Assembly (NCBI GenBank): GCA_920105625.2
Contig: OV050033.1
Location: forward strand, 96,226,280-96,290,279
Source of the DNA: Clusia tigrina
Taxonomy: Eukaryota > Arthropoda > Insecta > Diptera > Clusiidae
DNA length: 64,000 bases
Reading direction: 5' to 3'
The translations under genes were made by a program, and so were the position numbers. Below the pieces are notes generated by a model. The model ran no database searches. It was not told where the DNA came from and saw only the letters and a program-made list of their open reading frames with translations. Below, piece by piece: positions 49,539-62,726 of the stretch (positions are counted from its first letter, which is position 1; each line of letters opens with the position of its first letter).

Positions 49539-52500
49539 CGTCATAAAACCTTGAAATTTTGTAACAATATAGTACGCGAGCCTCTTGTAAATTTAAGTTA
49601 TCGCTCAAAGCTGTGCTACCTTTGAGTCCCACATCAAACACTGATAAAAATTCAAATGGCCCTAACTTCTATACGGTACGTCCTACACCTATCAAAGTTT
49701 GCAACATACAAATGCTTGTAACTTTTTACTGGAGCGTCATAAAACCTTGAAATTTTGTAACAATAAAGTACTCGAGCCTCTTGTCAATTTAAGCTATCGC
49801 TCAAAGCTGTGCTACCCTTGAGTCCCAAATCAAACACTGATAAAGCTTCAAATGGCCCTAACTTCTATACGGTACGTCCTACACCTGTCAAAGTTTGCAA
49901 CATACAAATGCTTGTAACTTTTTACTGGAGCGTCATAAAACCTTGAAATTTTGTAACAATAAAGTACTGGAGCCTCTTGTCAATTTAAGCTATCGCTCAA
50001 AGCTGTGCTACCCTTGAGTCCCAAATCAAACACTGATAAAACTTCAAATGGCCCTAACTTCTATACGGTACGTCCTACACCTATCAAAGTTTGCAACATA
50101 TAAATGCTTGTAACTTTTTACTGGAGCGTCATAAAACCTTGAAATTTTGTAACAATTAAGTACTCGAGCCTCTTGTCAATTTAAGCTATCGCTCAAAGCT
50201 GTGCTACCCTTGAGTCCCAAATCAAACACTGATAAATCTTCAAATGGCCCTAAATTCTATACGGTACGTCCTACATCTATCAAAGTTTGAAACATACAAA
50301 TGCTTGTAACTTTTTACTGGAGCGTCATAAAACCTTGAAATTTTGTAACAATAAACTACTCGAGCCTCTTGTCAATTTAATCTATCGCTCAAAGCTGTGC
50401 TACCCTTGAGTCCCAAATCAAACACTGATAAAACTTCAAATGGCCCTAATTTCTATACGGTACGTCCTACACCTATCAAAGTTTGCAACATATAAATGCT
50501 AGTAAGTTTTTACTGGAGCGTCATAAAACCTCGAAATTGTGCAACAATAAAGTACTCGAGCCTCTTGTCAATTTAAGCTATCGCTCAAAGCTATGCTACC
50601 CTTGAGTCCCAAATCAAACACTGATAAAATTTAAAATGGCCCTAACTTCTATACGGTACGTCCTACACCTATCAAAGTTTGAAACATACAAATGCTTGTA
50701 ACTTTTTACTGGAGCGTCATAAAACCTTGAAATTTTGTAACAATAAAGTACTCGAGCCTCTTGTCAATTTAAGCTATTGCTCAAAGCGGTGCTACCCTTG
50801 AGTCCCAAATCAAACACTGATAAAACTTCAAATGGCCCTAACTTCTATACGGTACGTCCTACACCTATCAAAGTTTGCAACATACAAATGCTTGTAACTT
50901 TTTACTGGAGCGTCATAAAACCATGAAATTTTGTAACAATAAAGTACTCGAGCCTCTTGTCAATTTAAGTTATCGCTCAAAGCTGTGCTATCCTTGAGTC
51001 CCACATCAAACACTGATAAAAATTCAAATGGCCCTAACTTCCATACGGTACGTCCTACACCTATCAAAGTTTGCAACATACAAATGCTTGTAACTTTTAC
51101 TGGAGCGTCATAAAACCTTGAAATTTTGTAACAATAAAGTACTCGAGCCTCTTGTCAATTTAAGTTATCGCTCAAAGCTGTGCTACCCTTGAGTCCCAAA
51201 TCAAACACTGATAAAACTTCAAATGGCCCTAACTTCTATACGGTACGTCCTACACCTGTCAAAGTTTGCAACATACAAATGCTTGTAACTTTTTACTGGA
51301 GCGTCATAAAACCTTGAAATTTTGTAACAATAAAGTACTGGAGCCTCTTGTCAATTTAAGCTATCGCTCAAAGCTGTGCTACCCTTGAGTCCCAAATCAA
51401 ACACTGATAAAACTTCAAATGGCCCTAACTTCTATACGGTACGTCCTACACCTATCAAAGTTTGCAACATATAAATGCTTGTAACTTTTTACTGGAGCGT
51501 CATAAAACCTTGAAATTTTGTAACAATTAAGTACTCGAGCCTCTTGTCAATTTAAGCTATCGCTCAAAGCTGTGCTACCCTTGAGTCCCAAATCAAACAC
51601 TGATAAATCTTCAAAAGGCCCTAACTTCTATACGGTACGTCCTACACCTATCAAAGTTTGCAACATATAAATGCTTGTAACTTTTTACTGGAGCGTCATA
51701 AAACCTTGAAATTTTGTAACAATAAACTACTCGAGCCTCTTGTCAATTTAATCTATCGCTCAAAGCTGTGCTACCCTTGAGTCCCATATCAATCACTGAT
51801 AAAACTTCAAATGGCCCTAATTTCTATACGGTACGTCCTACACCTATCAAAGTTTGCAACATATAAATGCTAGTAAGTTTTTACTGGAGCGTCATAAAAC
51901 CTCGAAATTGTGCAACAATAAAGTACTCGAGCCTCTTGTCAATTTAAGCTACCGCTCAAAGCTATGCTACCCTTGAGTCCCAAATCAAACACTGATAAAA
52001 TTTCAAATGGCCCTAACTTCTATACGGTACGTCCTACACCTATCAAAGTTTGCAACATACAAATGCTTGTAACTTTTTACTGGAGCGTCATAAAACCTTG
52101 AAATTTTGTAACAATAAAGCACTCGAGCCTCTTGTCAAGTTAAGCTATCGCTCAAAGCTGTGCTACTCTTGAGTCCCAAATCAAACACTGATAAAACTTT
52201 AAATGGCAATAACTTCTATACGGTACGTCCTACACCTATCAAGGTTTGCAACATACAAATACTTGTAACTTTTTACTGGAGCGTCATAAAACCATGAAAT
52301 TTTGTAACAATAAAGTACTCGAGCCTCTTGTCAATTTAAGTTATCGCTCAAAGCTGTGCTACCCTTGAGTCCCACATCAAACACTGATAAAAATTCAAAT
52401 GGCCCTAACTTCTATACGGTACGTCCTACACCTATCAAAGTTTGCAACATACAAATGCTTGTAACTTTTTACTGGAGCGTCATAAAACCTTGAAATTTTG

Positions 52501-54789
52501 TAACAATAAAGTACTCGAGCCTCTTGACAATTTAAGTTATCGCTCAAAGCTGTGCTACCCTTGAGTCCCAAATCAACCACTGATAAAGCTTCAAATGGCC
52601 CAAACTTCTATATGGTACGTCCTACACCTATCAAAGTTTGCAATATACAAATGCTTGTAACTTTTTACTGGAGCGTCATAAAACCTTGAAATTTTGTAAC
52701 AATAAAGTACTGGAGCCTCTTGTCAATTTAAGCTATTGCTCAAAGCTCTGCTACCCTTGAGTCCCAAATCAAACACTGATAAAACTTCAAATGGCCCTAA
52801 CATCTATACGGTACGTCCTACACCTATCAAAGGTTGCAACATATAAATGCTTGTAACTTTTTACGGGAGCGTCATAAAACCTTGAAATTTTGTAACAATT
52901 AAGTACTCGAGCCTCTTGTCAATTTAAGCTATCGCTCAAAGCTATGCTACCCTTGAGTCCCAAATCAAACACTGATAAAACTTCAAATGGCAATAACTTC
53001 TATACGGTACGTCCTACACCTATCAAAGTTTGCAACATACAAATACTTGTAACTTTTTACTGGAGCGTCATAAAACCTTGAAATTTTGTAACAATAAAAT
53101 ACTCGAGCCTCTTGTCAATTTAAGCTATCGCTCAAAGCTATGCTACCCTTGAGTCCCAAATCTAACACTGATAAAACTTTCTAATGGCCCTAACTTCTAT
53201 ACGGTATGTCCTACACCTATCAAAGTTTGCAACATACAAATCCTTGTAACTTTTTACTGGAGCGTCATAAAACCTTCAAATTTTGTAACAATAAAGTACT
53301 CGAGCCTCTTGTCAATTTAAGCTTTCGCTCAAAGCTATGCTACCCTTGAGTCCCAAATCAAACACTGATAAAGCTTCAAATGGCCCTAACTTCTATACGG
53401 TACGTCCTACACCTATCAAAGTTTGCAACATATAAATGCTTGTAACTTTTTACTGGAGCGTCATAAAACCTTGAAATTTTGTAACAATAAAGTACTCGAG
53501 CCTCTTGTCAATTTAAGCTATCGGTCAAAGCTATGCTCCCCTTGAGTCCCAAATCAAACACTGATAAAATTTCAAATGGCCCTAACTTCTATACGGTACG
53601 TCCTACACCTATCAAAGTTTGCAACATACAAATGCTTGTAACCTTTTACTGGAGCGTCATAAAACCTTGAAATTTTGTAACAATAAAGTACTCGAGCCTC
53701 TTGTCAATTTAATATATCGTTCAAAGCTGTGCTACCCTTGAGTCCCAAATAAAACACTGATAAAACTTCAAATGGCCCTAATTTATATACGGTACGTCCT
53801 ACACCTATCAAAGTTTGCAACATATAAATGCTAGTAACTTTTTACTGGAGCGTCATAAAACCTCGAAATTTTGCAACAATAAAGTACTCGAGCCTCTTGT
53901 CAATTTAAGTATCGCTCAAAGCTATGCTACCCTTTAGTCCCAAATCAAACACTGATAACATTTCAAATGGCCCTAACTTCTATACGGTACGTCCTACACC
54001 TATCAAAGTTTGCAACATACAAATGCTTGTAACTTTTTACTGGAGCGTCATAAAACCTTGAAATTTTGTAACAATAAAGTACTCGAGCCTCTTGTCAAGT
54101 TAAGCTATCGCTCAAAGCTGTGCTACTCTTGAGTCCCAAATCAAACACTGATAAAACTTTAAATGGCAATAACTTCTATACTGTACGTCCTACACCTAGC
54201 AAAGTTTGCAACATACAAATACTTGTAACTTTTTACTGGAGCGTCATAATACCTTGAAATTTTGTAACAATAAAATACTCGAGCCTCTTGTCAATTTAAG
54301 CTATCGCTCAAAGCTATGCTACCCTTGAGTCCCAAATCAAACACTAATAAAACTACTAATGGCCCTAACTTCTATACGGTACGTCCTACACCTATCAAAG
54401 TTTGCAACATACAAATACTTGTAACTTTTTACTGGAGCGTCATAAAACCTTGAAATTTTGTAACAATAAAATACTCGAGCCTCTTGTCAATTTAAGCTAT
54501 CGCTCAAAGCTATGCTCCCCTTGAGTCCCAAATCAAACACTGATAAAATTTCAAATGGCCCTAACTTCTATACGGTACGTCCTACACCTATCAAACTTTG
54601 CAACATACAAATGCTTGTAACTTTTTACTGGAGCGTCATAAAACCTTGAAATTTTGTAACAATAAAGTACTCGAGCCTCTTGTCAATTTAAGCTATCGCT
54701 CAAAGCTATGCTACCCTTGAGTCCCAAATCAAACACTAATAAAACTACTAATGGCCCTAACTTCTATACGGTACGTCCTACACCTATCA
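49499..54789 (+). repeat. HOR unit H1 (27 monomers, 5,291 bp)
   Basis: Repeated by 54,790-59,814. Markers: CAATATAGTACGCGAG with CTTGTAAATTTAAG (49,564 / 54,855), CACCTGTCAAAG, TACTGGAGCC (49,966 / 55,257; 51,337 / 56,824; 52,709 / 58,196), CAATTAAGTACTC, CCTACATCTATC, AAATTGTGCAAC and TTAAAATGGC (50,631 / 55,922). From 50,690 the offset becomes 5,487 because copy 2 has one more monomer, with GTCAAGTTAAGC, GCTACTCTTGAG and TGGCAATAAC. The 45.4-46.5 kb relative also has that monomer, so H1 most likely lost it. A second internal similarity at 1,371 bp (49,966 / 51,337) shows H1 itself contains a 7-mer duplication. Confidence 0.93.
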
Positions 54790-57700
54790 AAGTTTGCAAC
54801 ATACAAATGCTTGAAACTTTTTACTGGAGCGTCATAAAACCTTGAAATTTTGTAACAATATAGTACGCGAGCCTCTTGTAAATTTAAGTTATCGCTCAAA
54901 GCTGTGCTACCTTTGAGTCCCACATCAAACACTGATAAAAATTCAAATGGCCCTAACTTCTATACGGTACGTCCTACACCTATCAAAGTTTGCAACATAC
55001 AAATGCTTGTAACTTTTTACTGGAGCGTCATAAAACCTTGAAATTTTGTAACAATAAAGTACTCGAGCCTCTTGTCAATTTAAGCTATCGCTCAAAGCTG
55101 TGCTACCCTTGAGTCCCAAATCAAACACTGATAAAGCTTCAAATGGCCCTAACTTCTATACGGTACGTCCTACACCTGTCAAAGTTTGCAACATACAAAT
55201 GCTTGTAACTTTTTACTGGAGCGTCATAAAACCTTGAAATTTTGTAACAATAAAGTACTGGAGCCTCTTGTCAATTTAAGCTATCGCTCAAAGCTGTGCT
55301 ACCCTTGAGTCCCAAATCAAACACTGATAAAACTTCAAATGGCCCTAACTTCTATACGGTACGTCCTACACCTATCAAAGTTTGCAACATATAAATGCTT
55401 GTAACTTTTTACTGGAGCGTCATAAAACCTTGAAATTTTGTAACAATTAAGTACTCGAGCCTCTTGTCAATTTAAGCTATCGCTCAAAGCTGTGCTACCC
55501 TTGAGTCCCAAATCAAACACTGATAAATCTTCAAATGGCCCTAAATTCTATACGGTACGTCCTACATCTATCAAAGTTTGAAACATACAAATGCTTGTAA
55601 CTTTTTACTGGAGCGTCATAAAACCTTGAAATTTTGTAACAATAAACTACTCGAGCCTCTTGTCAATTTAATCTATCGCTCAAAGCTGTGCTACCCTTGA
55701 GTCCCAAATCAAACACTGATAAAACTTCAAATGGCCCTAATTTCTATACGGTACGTCCTACACCTATCAAAGTTTGCAACATATAAATGCTAGTAAGTTT
55801 TTACTGGAGCGTCATAAAACCTCGAAATTGTGCAACAATAAAGTACTCGAGCCTCTTGTCAATTTAAGCTATCGCTCAAAGCTATGCTACCCTTGAGTCC
55901 CAAATCAAACACTGATAAAATTTAAAATGGCCCTAACTTCTATACGGTACGTCCTACACCTATCAAAGTTTGCAACATACAAATGCTTGTAACTTTTTAC
56001 TGGAGCGTCATAAAACCTTGAAATTTTGTAACAATAAAGTACTCGAGCCTCTTGTCAAGTTAAGCTATCGCTCAAAGCTGTGCTACTCTTGAGTCCCAAA
56101 TCAAACACTGATAAAACTTTAAATGGCAATAACTTCTATACGGTACGTCCTACACCTATCAAAGTTTGAAACATACAAATGCTTGTAACTTTTTACTGGA
56201 GCGTCATAAAACCTTGAAATTTTGTAACAATAAAGTACTCGAGCCTCTTGTCAATTTAAGCTATTGCTCAAAGCGGTGCTACCCTTGAGTCCCAAATCAA
56301 ACACTGATAAAACTTCAAATGGCCCTAACTTCTATACGGTACGTCCTACACCTATCAAAGTTTGCAACATACAAATACTTGTAACTTTTTACTGGAGCGT
56401 CATAAAACCATGAAATTTTGTAACAATAAAGTACTCGAGCCTCTTGTCAATTTAAGTTATCGCTCAAAGCTGTGCTATCCTTGAGTCCCACATCAAACAC
56501 TGATAAAAATTCAAATGGCCCTAACTTCCATACGGTACGTCCTACACCTATCAAAGTTTGCAACATACAAATGCTTGTAACTTTTACTGGAGCGTCATAA
56601 AACCTTGAAATTTTGTAACAATAAAGTACTCGAGCCTCTTGTCAATTTAAGTTATCGCTCAAAGCTGTGCTACCCTTGAGTCCCAAATCAAACACTGATA
56701 AAACTTCAAATGGCCCTAACTTCTATACGGTACGTCCTACACCTGTCAAAGTTTGCAACATACAAATGCTTGTAACTTTTTACTGGAGCGTCATAAAACC
56801 TTGAAATTTTGTAACAATAAAGTACTGGAGCCTCTTGTCAATTTAAGCTATCGCTCAAAGCTGTGCTACCCTTGAGTCCCAAATCAAACACTGATAAAAC
56901 TTCAAATGGCCCTAACTTCTATACGGTACGTCCTACACCTATCAAAGTTTGCAACATATAAATGCTTGTAACTTTTTACTGGAGCGTCATAAAACCTTGA
57001 AATTTTGTAACAATTAAGTACTCGAGCCTCTTGTCAATTTAAGCTATCGCTCAAAGCTGTGCTACCCTTGAGTCCCAAATCAAACACTGATAAATCTTCA
57101 AAAGGCCCTAACTTCTATACGGTACGTCCTACACCTATCAAAGTTTGCAACATATAAATGCTTGTAACTTTTTACTGGAGCGTCATAAAACCTTGAAATT
57201 TTGTAACAATAAACTACTCGAGCCTCTTGTCAATTTAATCTATCGCTCAAAGCTGTGCTACCCTTGAGTCCCATATCAATCACTGATAAAACTTCAAATG
57301 GCCCTAATTTCTATACGGTACGTCCTACACCTATCAAAGTTTGCAACATATAAATGCTAGTAAGTTTTTACTGGAGCGTCATAAAACCTCGAAATTGTGC
57401 AACAATAAAGTACTCGAGCCTCTTGTCAATTTAAGCTACCGCTCAAAGCTATGCTACCCTTGAGTCCCAAATCAAACACTGATAAAATTTCAAATGGCCC
57501 TAACTTCTATACGGTACGTCCTACACCTATCAAAGTTTGCAACATACAAATGCTTGTAACTTTTTACTGGAGCGTCATAAAACCTTGAAATTTTGTAACA
57601 ATAAAGCACTCGAGCCTCTTGTCAAGTTAAGCTATCGCTCAAAGCTGTGCTACTCTTGAGTCCCAAATCAAACACTGATAAAACTTTAAATGGCAATAAC

Positions 57701-59814
57701 TTCTATACGGTACGTCCTACACCTATCAAGGTTTGCAACATACAAATACTTGTAACTTTTTACTGGAGCGTCATAAAACCATGAAATTTTGTAACAATAA
57801 AGTACTCGAGCCTCTTGTCAATTTAAGTTATCGCTCAAAGCTGTGCTACCCTTGAGTCCCACATCAAACACTGATAAAAATTCAAATGGCCCTAACTTCT
57901 ATACGGTACGTCCTACACCTATCAAAGTTTGCAACATACAAATGCTTGTAACTTTTTACTGGAGCGTCATAAAACCTTGAAATTTTGTAACAATAAAGTA
58001 CTCGAGCCTCTTGACAATTTAAGTTATCGCTCAAAGCTGTGCTACCCTTGAGTCCCAAATCAACCACTGATAAAGCTTCAAATGGCCCAAACTTCTATAT
58101 GGTACGTCCTACACCTATCAAAGTTTGCAATATACAAATGCTTGTAACTTTTTACTGGAGCGTCATAAAACCTTGAAATTTTGTAAAAATAAAGTACTGG
58201 AGCCTCTTGTCAATTTAAGCTATTGCTCAAAGCTCTGCTACCCTTGAGTCCCAAATCAAACACTGATAAAACTTCAAATGGCCCTAACATCTATACGGTA
58301 CGTCCTACACCTATCAAAGGTTGCAACATATAAATGCTTGTAACTTTTTACGGGAGCGTCATAAAACCTTGAAATTTTGTAACAATTAAGTACTCGAGCC
58401 TCTTGTCAATTTAAGCTATCGCTCAAAGCTATGCTACCCTTGAGTCCCAAATCAAACACTGATAAAACTTCAAATGGCAATAACTTCTATACGGTACGTC
58501 CTACACCTATCAAAGTTTGCAACATACAAATACTTGTAACTTTTTACTGGAGCGTCATAAAACCTTGAAATTTTGTAACAATAAAATACTCGAGCCTCTT
58601 GTCAATTTAAGCTATCGCTCAAAGCTATGCTACCCTTGAGTCCCAAATCTAACACTGATAAAACTTTCTAATGGCCCTAACTTCTATACGGTATGTCCTA
58701 CACCTATCAAAGTTTGCAACATACAAATCCTTGTAACTTTTTACTGGAGCGTCATAAAACCTTCAAATTTTGTAACAATAAAGTACTCGAGCCTCTTGTC
58801 AATTTAAGCTTTCGCTCAAAGCTATGCTACCCTTGAGTCCCAAATCAAACACTGATAAAGCTTCAAATGGCCCTAACTTCTATACGGTACGTCCTACACC
58901 TATCAAAGTTTGCAACATATAAATGCTTGTAACTTTTTACTGGAGCGTCATAAAACCTTGAAATTTTGTAACAATAAAGTACTCGAGCCTCTTGTCAATT
59001 TAAGCTATCGGTCAAAGCTATGCTCCCCTTGAGTCCCAAATCAAACACTGATAAAATTTCAAATGGCCCTAACTTCTATACGGTACGTCCTACACCTATC
59101 AAAGTTTGCAACATACAAATGCTTGTAACCTTTTACTGGAGCGTCATAAAACCTTGAAATTTTGTAACAATAAAGTACTCGAGCCTCTTGTCAATTTAAT
59201 ATATCGTTCAAAGCTGTGCTACTCTTGAGTCCCAAATCAAACACTGATAAAACTTTAAATGGCAATAACTTCTATACTGTACGTCCTACACCTAGCAAAG
59301 TTTGCAACATACAAATACTTGTAACTTTTTACTGGAGCGTCATAATACCTTGAAATTTTGTAACAATAAAATACTCGAGCCTCTTGTCAATTTAAGCTAT
59401 CGCTCAAAGCTATGCTACCCTTGAGTCCCAAATCAAACACTAATAAAACTACTAATGGCCCTAACTTCTATACGGTACGTCCTACACCTATCAAAGTTTG
59501 CAACATACAAATACTTGTAACTTTTTACTGGAGCGTCATAAAACCTTGAAATTTTGTAACAATAAAATACTCGAGCCTCTTGTCAATTTAAGCTATCGCT
59601 CAAAGCTATGCTCCCCTTGAGTCCCAAATCAAACACTGATAAAATTTCAAATGGCCCTAACTTCTATACGGTACGTCCTACACCTATCAAACTTTGCAAC
59701 ATACAAATGCTTGTAACTTTTTACTGGAGCGTCATAAAACCTTGAAATTTTGTAACAATAAAGTACTCGAGCCTCTTGTCAATTTAAGCTATCGCTCAAA
59801 GCTATGCTACCCTT
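54790..59814 (+). repeat. HOR unit H2 (second copy of the 27/28-monomer unit)
   Basis: Colinear with H1. In 56,490-59,210 against 51,003-53,723 I noticed one substitution (TTGTAAAAATAAAG at 58,183 against TTGTAACAATAAAG), so this is the most recent large duplication visible. Near 59,204-59,225 the copy passes from the AATATATCGTTC monomer directly into the GCTACTCTTGAG / TATACTGTACG monomer, and the offset drops from 5,487 to 5,096: two monomers present at about 53,725-54,115 are missing. Similarity ends near 59,814, where CCTTAAGTCC replaces CCTTGAGTCC. Confidence 0.93.
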
Positions 59815-60209
59815 AAGTCCCAAATCAAACACTGATAAAACTTCAAATGGCCCTAACTTCTATACGGTACGTCCTACACCTATCAAAGTTTGCAACATAC
59901 AAATGCTTGTAACTTTTTACTGGAGCGTCATAAAACCTTGAAATTTTGTAACAATAAAGTACTCGAGCCTCTTGTCAATTTAAGTTATCGCTCAAAGCTG
60001 TGCTACCCTTGAGTCCCACATCAAACACTGATAAAAATTCAAATGGCCCTAACTTCTATACGGTACGTCCTACACCTAACAAAGTTTGCAACATACAAAT
60101 GCTTGTAACTTTTTACTGGAGCGTCATAAAACCTTGAAATTTTGTAACAATAAAGTACTGGAGCCTCTTGTCAATTTAAGCTATCGCTCAAAGCTATGCT
60201 ACCCTTAAG
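59815..60209 (+). repeat. Transitional monomers between HOR H and HOR I
   Basis: About two monomers of near-consensus sequence with CTTAAGTCCC, then CCCACATCAAAC with AAAAATTC and CACCTAACAAAG, and TACTGGAGCC at 60,157. They resemble the later monomers near 61,370-61,450 and 63,150-63,230 but are not colinear with the 1,764-bp unit. Confidence 0.75.
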
Positions 60210-61973
60210 TCCCAAATCAAACACGGATAAATCTTCAAATGGCCCTAACTTCTATACGGTATGTCCTACATCTATCAAAGTTTGAAACATACAAATGCTT
60301 GTAACTTTTTACTGGAGCGTCATAAAACCTTGAAATTTTGTAACAATAAAGTACTCGAGCCTCTTGTCAATTTAAGCTAAAGCTCAAAGCTATGCTATCC
60401 TTGAGTCCCAAATCAAACACTGATAAAAATTCAAATGGCCCTAACTTCTACACGGTACGTCCTTCACCTATCAAAGTTTGCAACATATAAATGGTTGTAA
60501 CTTTTTAGTGCAGCGGCATAAAACCTTGAAATTTTGTAACAATAAAATACTCGAGCCTCTTTTCAATTTAAGCTATCGCTCAAAGCTATGCTCCCCTTGA
60601 GTCCCAAATAAAACACTGATAAAATTACAAATGGCCCTAACTTCTACACGGTACGTCCTACACTTATCAAAGTTTGCAACATACAAATGCTTGTAACTTT
60701 TTACTGGAGCGTCATAAAACCTCGAAATTTTGTAACAATAAAATACTCAAGCCTCTTGTCAATTTAAGCTATCGCTCAAAGCTATGCTACCCTTAAGTCC
60801 CAAATCAAACACTAATAAAACTTCAAATGGCCCTAACTTCTATACGGTACGTCCTACACCTATCAAAGTTTGCAACATACAAATGCTTGTAACTTTTTAC
60901 TGGAGCGTCATAAAACCTTGAAATTTTGTAACAATAAAGTACTCGAGCCTCTTGTCAATTTAAGCTATCGCTCAAAGCTATGCTACCCTTAAGTCCCAAA
61001 TCAAACACTGATAAAACTTCAAATGGCCCTAACTTCTATACGGTACGTCCTACACCTATCAAAGTTTGCAACATACAAATGCTTGTAACTTTTTACTGGA
61101 GCGTCATAAAACCTTGAAATTTTGTAACAATAAAGTACTCGAGCCTCTTGTCAATTTAAGCTATCGCTCAAAGCTGTGCTACCCTTGAGTCCCAAATCAA
61201 ACACTGATAAAACTTCAATTGGCCCTATCTTCTATACGGTACGTCCTACACCTATCAAAGTTTGCAACAGACAAATGCTTGAAACTTTTTACTGGAGCGT
61301 CATAAAACCTTGAAATTTTGTAACAATATAGTACTCGAGCCTCTTGTCAATTTAAGTTATCGCTCAAAGCTGTGCTACCCTTGAGTCCCACATCAAACAC
61401 TGATAAATATTCAAATGGCCCTAACTTCTATACGGTACGTCCTACACCTAACAAAGTTTGCAACATACAAATGCTTGTAACTTTTTACTGGAGCGTCATA
61501 AAACCTTGAAATTTTGTAACAATAAAGTACTCGAACCTCTTGTCAATTTAAGCTATCGCTCAAAGCTGTGCTACCCTTGAGTCCCAAATCAAACACTGAT
61601 AAAGCTTCAAATGGCCCTAACTTCTATACGGTACGTCCTACACCTGTCAAAGTTTGCAACATACAAATGCTTGTAACTTTTTACTGGAGCGTCATAAAAC
61701 CTTGAAATTTTGTAACAATAAAGTACTGGAGCCTCTTGTCAATTTAAGCTATCGCTCAAAGCTGTGCTACCCTTGAGTCCCAAATCAAACACTGATAAAA
61801 CTTCAAATGGCCCTAACTTCTATACGGTACGTCCTACACCTATCAAAGTTTGCAACATATAAATGCTTGTAACTTTTTGCTGGAGCGTCATAAAACCTTG
61901 AAATTTTGTAACAATTAAGTACTCGAGCCTCTTGTCAATTTAAGCTATCGCTCAAAGCTGTGCTACCCTTGAG
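60210..61973 (+). repeat. HOR unit I1 (9 monomers, 1,764 bp)
   Basis: Repeated at exactly 1,764 by 61,974-63,737. Markers: GATAAATCTTC with GGTATGTCCTACATC (near 60,260 / 62,024), AAATGGTTGTAAC with GTGCAGCGGC (60,490 / 62,254), CACTTATCAAAG, AATACTCAAGCC, two CTTAAGTCCC monomers, CAATTGGCCCTATC, ATGCTTGAAAC with CAATATAGTACTC, CACCTAACAAAG, CTCGAACCTC, CACCTGTCAAAG and TACTGGAGCC (61,725 / 63,489). Private changes include GCTAAAGCTC (60,377), CTCTTTTCAATTT (a substitution, not the T5 insertion, near 60,557), CTACACGGTACG (twice) and CAACAGAC (61,265). Confidence 0.91.
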
Positions 61974-62641
61974 TCCCAAATCAAACACTGATAAATCTTC
62001 AAATGGCCCTAACTTCTATACGGTATGTCCTACATCTATCAAAGTTTGAAACATACAAATGTTTGTAACATTTTACTGGAGCGTCATAAAACCTTGAAAT
62101 TTTGTAACAATAAACTACTCGAGCCTCTTGTCAATTTAATCTATCGCTCAAAGCTATGCTACCCTTGAGTCCCAAATCAAACACTGATAAAAATTCAAAT
62201 GGCCCTAACTTCTATACGGTACGTCCTTCACCTATCAAAGTTTGCAACATATAAATGGTTGTAACTTTGTAGTGCAGCGGCATAAAACCTTGAAATTTTG
62301 TAACAATAAAATACTCGAGCCTCTTGTCAATTTAAGCTATCGCTCAAAGCTATGCTCCCCTTGAGTCCCAAATCAAACACTGATAAAATTTCAAATGGCC
62401 CTAACTTCTATACGGTACGTCCTACACTTATCAAAGTTTGCAACATACAAATGCTTGTAACTTTTTACTGGAGCGTCATAAAACCTCGAAATTTTGTAAC
62501 AATAAAATACTCAAGCCTCTTGTCAATTTAAGCTATCGCTCAAAGCTATGCTACCCTTAAGTCCCAAATCAAACACTGATAAAACTTCAAATGGCCCTAA
62601 CTTCTATACGGTACGTCCTACACCTATCAAAGTTTGCAACA

Positions 62642-62655
62642 TACAAATGCTTGTA
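62642..62655. other. Short dyad in the monomer, TACAA-ATGC-TTGTA
   Basis: Five-base arms (TACAA and TTGTA) are perfectly complementary around a 4-base centre at monomer positions 21-34. The palindrome TTGCAA lies just upstream at positions 13-18. The dyad recurs in every monomer that reads CATACAAATGCTTGTAAC. It is broken in the CATAGAAATG, CATTCAAATG and CATATAAATG variants. Short dyad symmetries have been reported in centromeric satellites that lack CENP-B boxes; a role here is inference. I see no CGGG in the monomer, so no canonical CENP-B box. Confidence 0.55.
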
Positions 62656-62696
62656 ACTTTTTACTGGAGCGTCATAAAACCTTGAAATTTTGTAAC

Positions 62697-62702
62697 AATA
62701 AA
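62697..62702 (+). promoter_or_regulatory. AATAAA hexamer, present once per monomer
   Basis: The sequence AACAATAAAGTACTCGAG places a perfect AATAAA on the plus strand at monomer positions 76-81 in most copies. It matches the canonical animal poly(A) signal and would recur every ~196 bases along a plus-strand transcript. In an A+T-rich repeat this can be chance, and some monomers lose it (CAATTAAGT near 45,616, 50,155, 51,525, 55,446 and 61,914; AACATTAAAG around 20.5-33.3 kb; AACACTAAAG near 28,745, 39,530 and 42,472). Whether it works is unknown. Confidence 0.3.
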
Positions 62703-62726
62703 GTACTCGAGCCTCTTGTCAATTTA

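Noticed and set aside
18237..58067. Minus-strand open frames of 61-67 codons (18237-18422, 49456-49641, 52395-52580, 54729-54932, 57882-58067)
   Set aside because: Same satellite on the other strand; the one I checked (18237-18422) starts at GTG. The last four are two pairs of HOR copies. No codon-level constraint or recognisable domain is visible.
49499..59814. Assembly error as the explanation for the near-identical 5.3-5.5 kb copies
   Set aside because: It cannot be excluded from sequence alone. However, the copies differ by precise one- and two-monomer steps and have different flanks, which a simple duplicated contig would not show. I keep it as real but flagged for read-level checking.
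60550..60575. A T5-type insertion to the right of 45.2 kb (CTCTTTTCAATTT near 60,557)
   Set aside because: It has four Ts in place of TTGT, the same length as the normal form: a G-to-T substitution, not the insertion.
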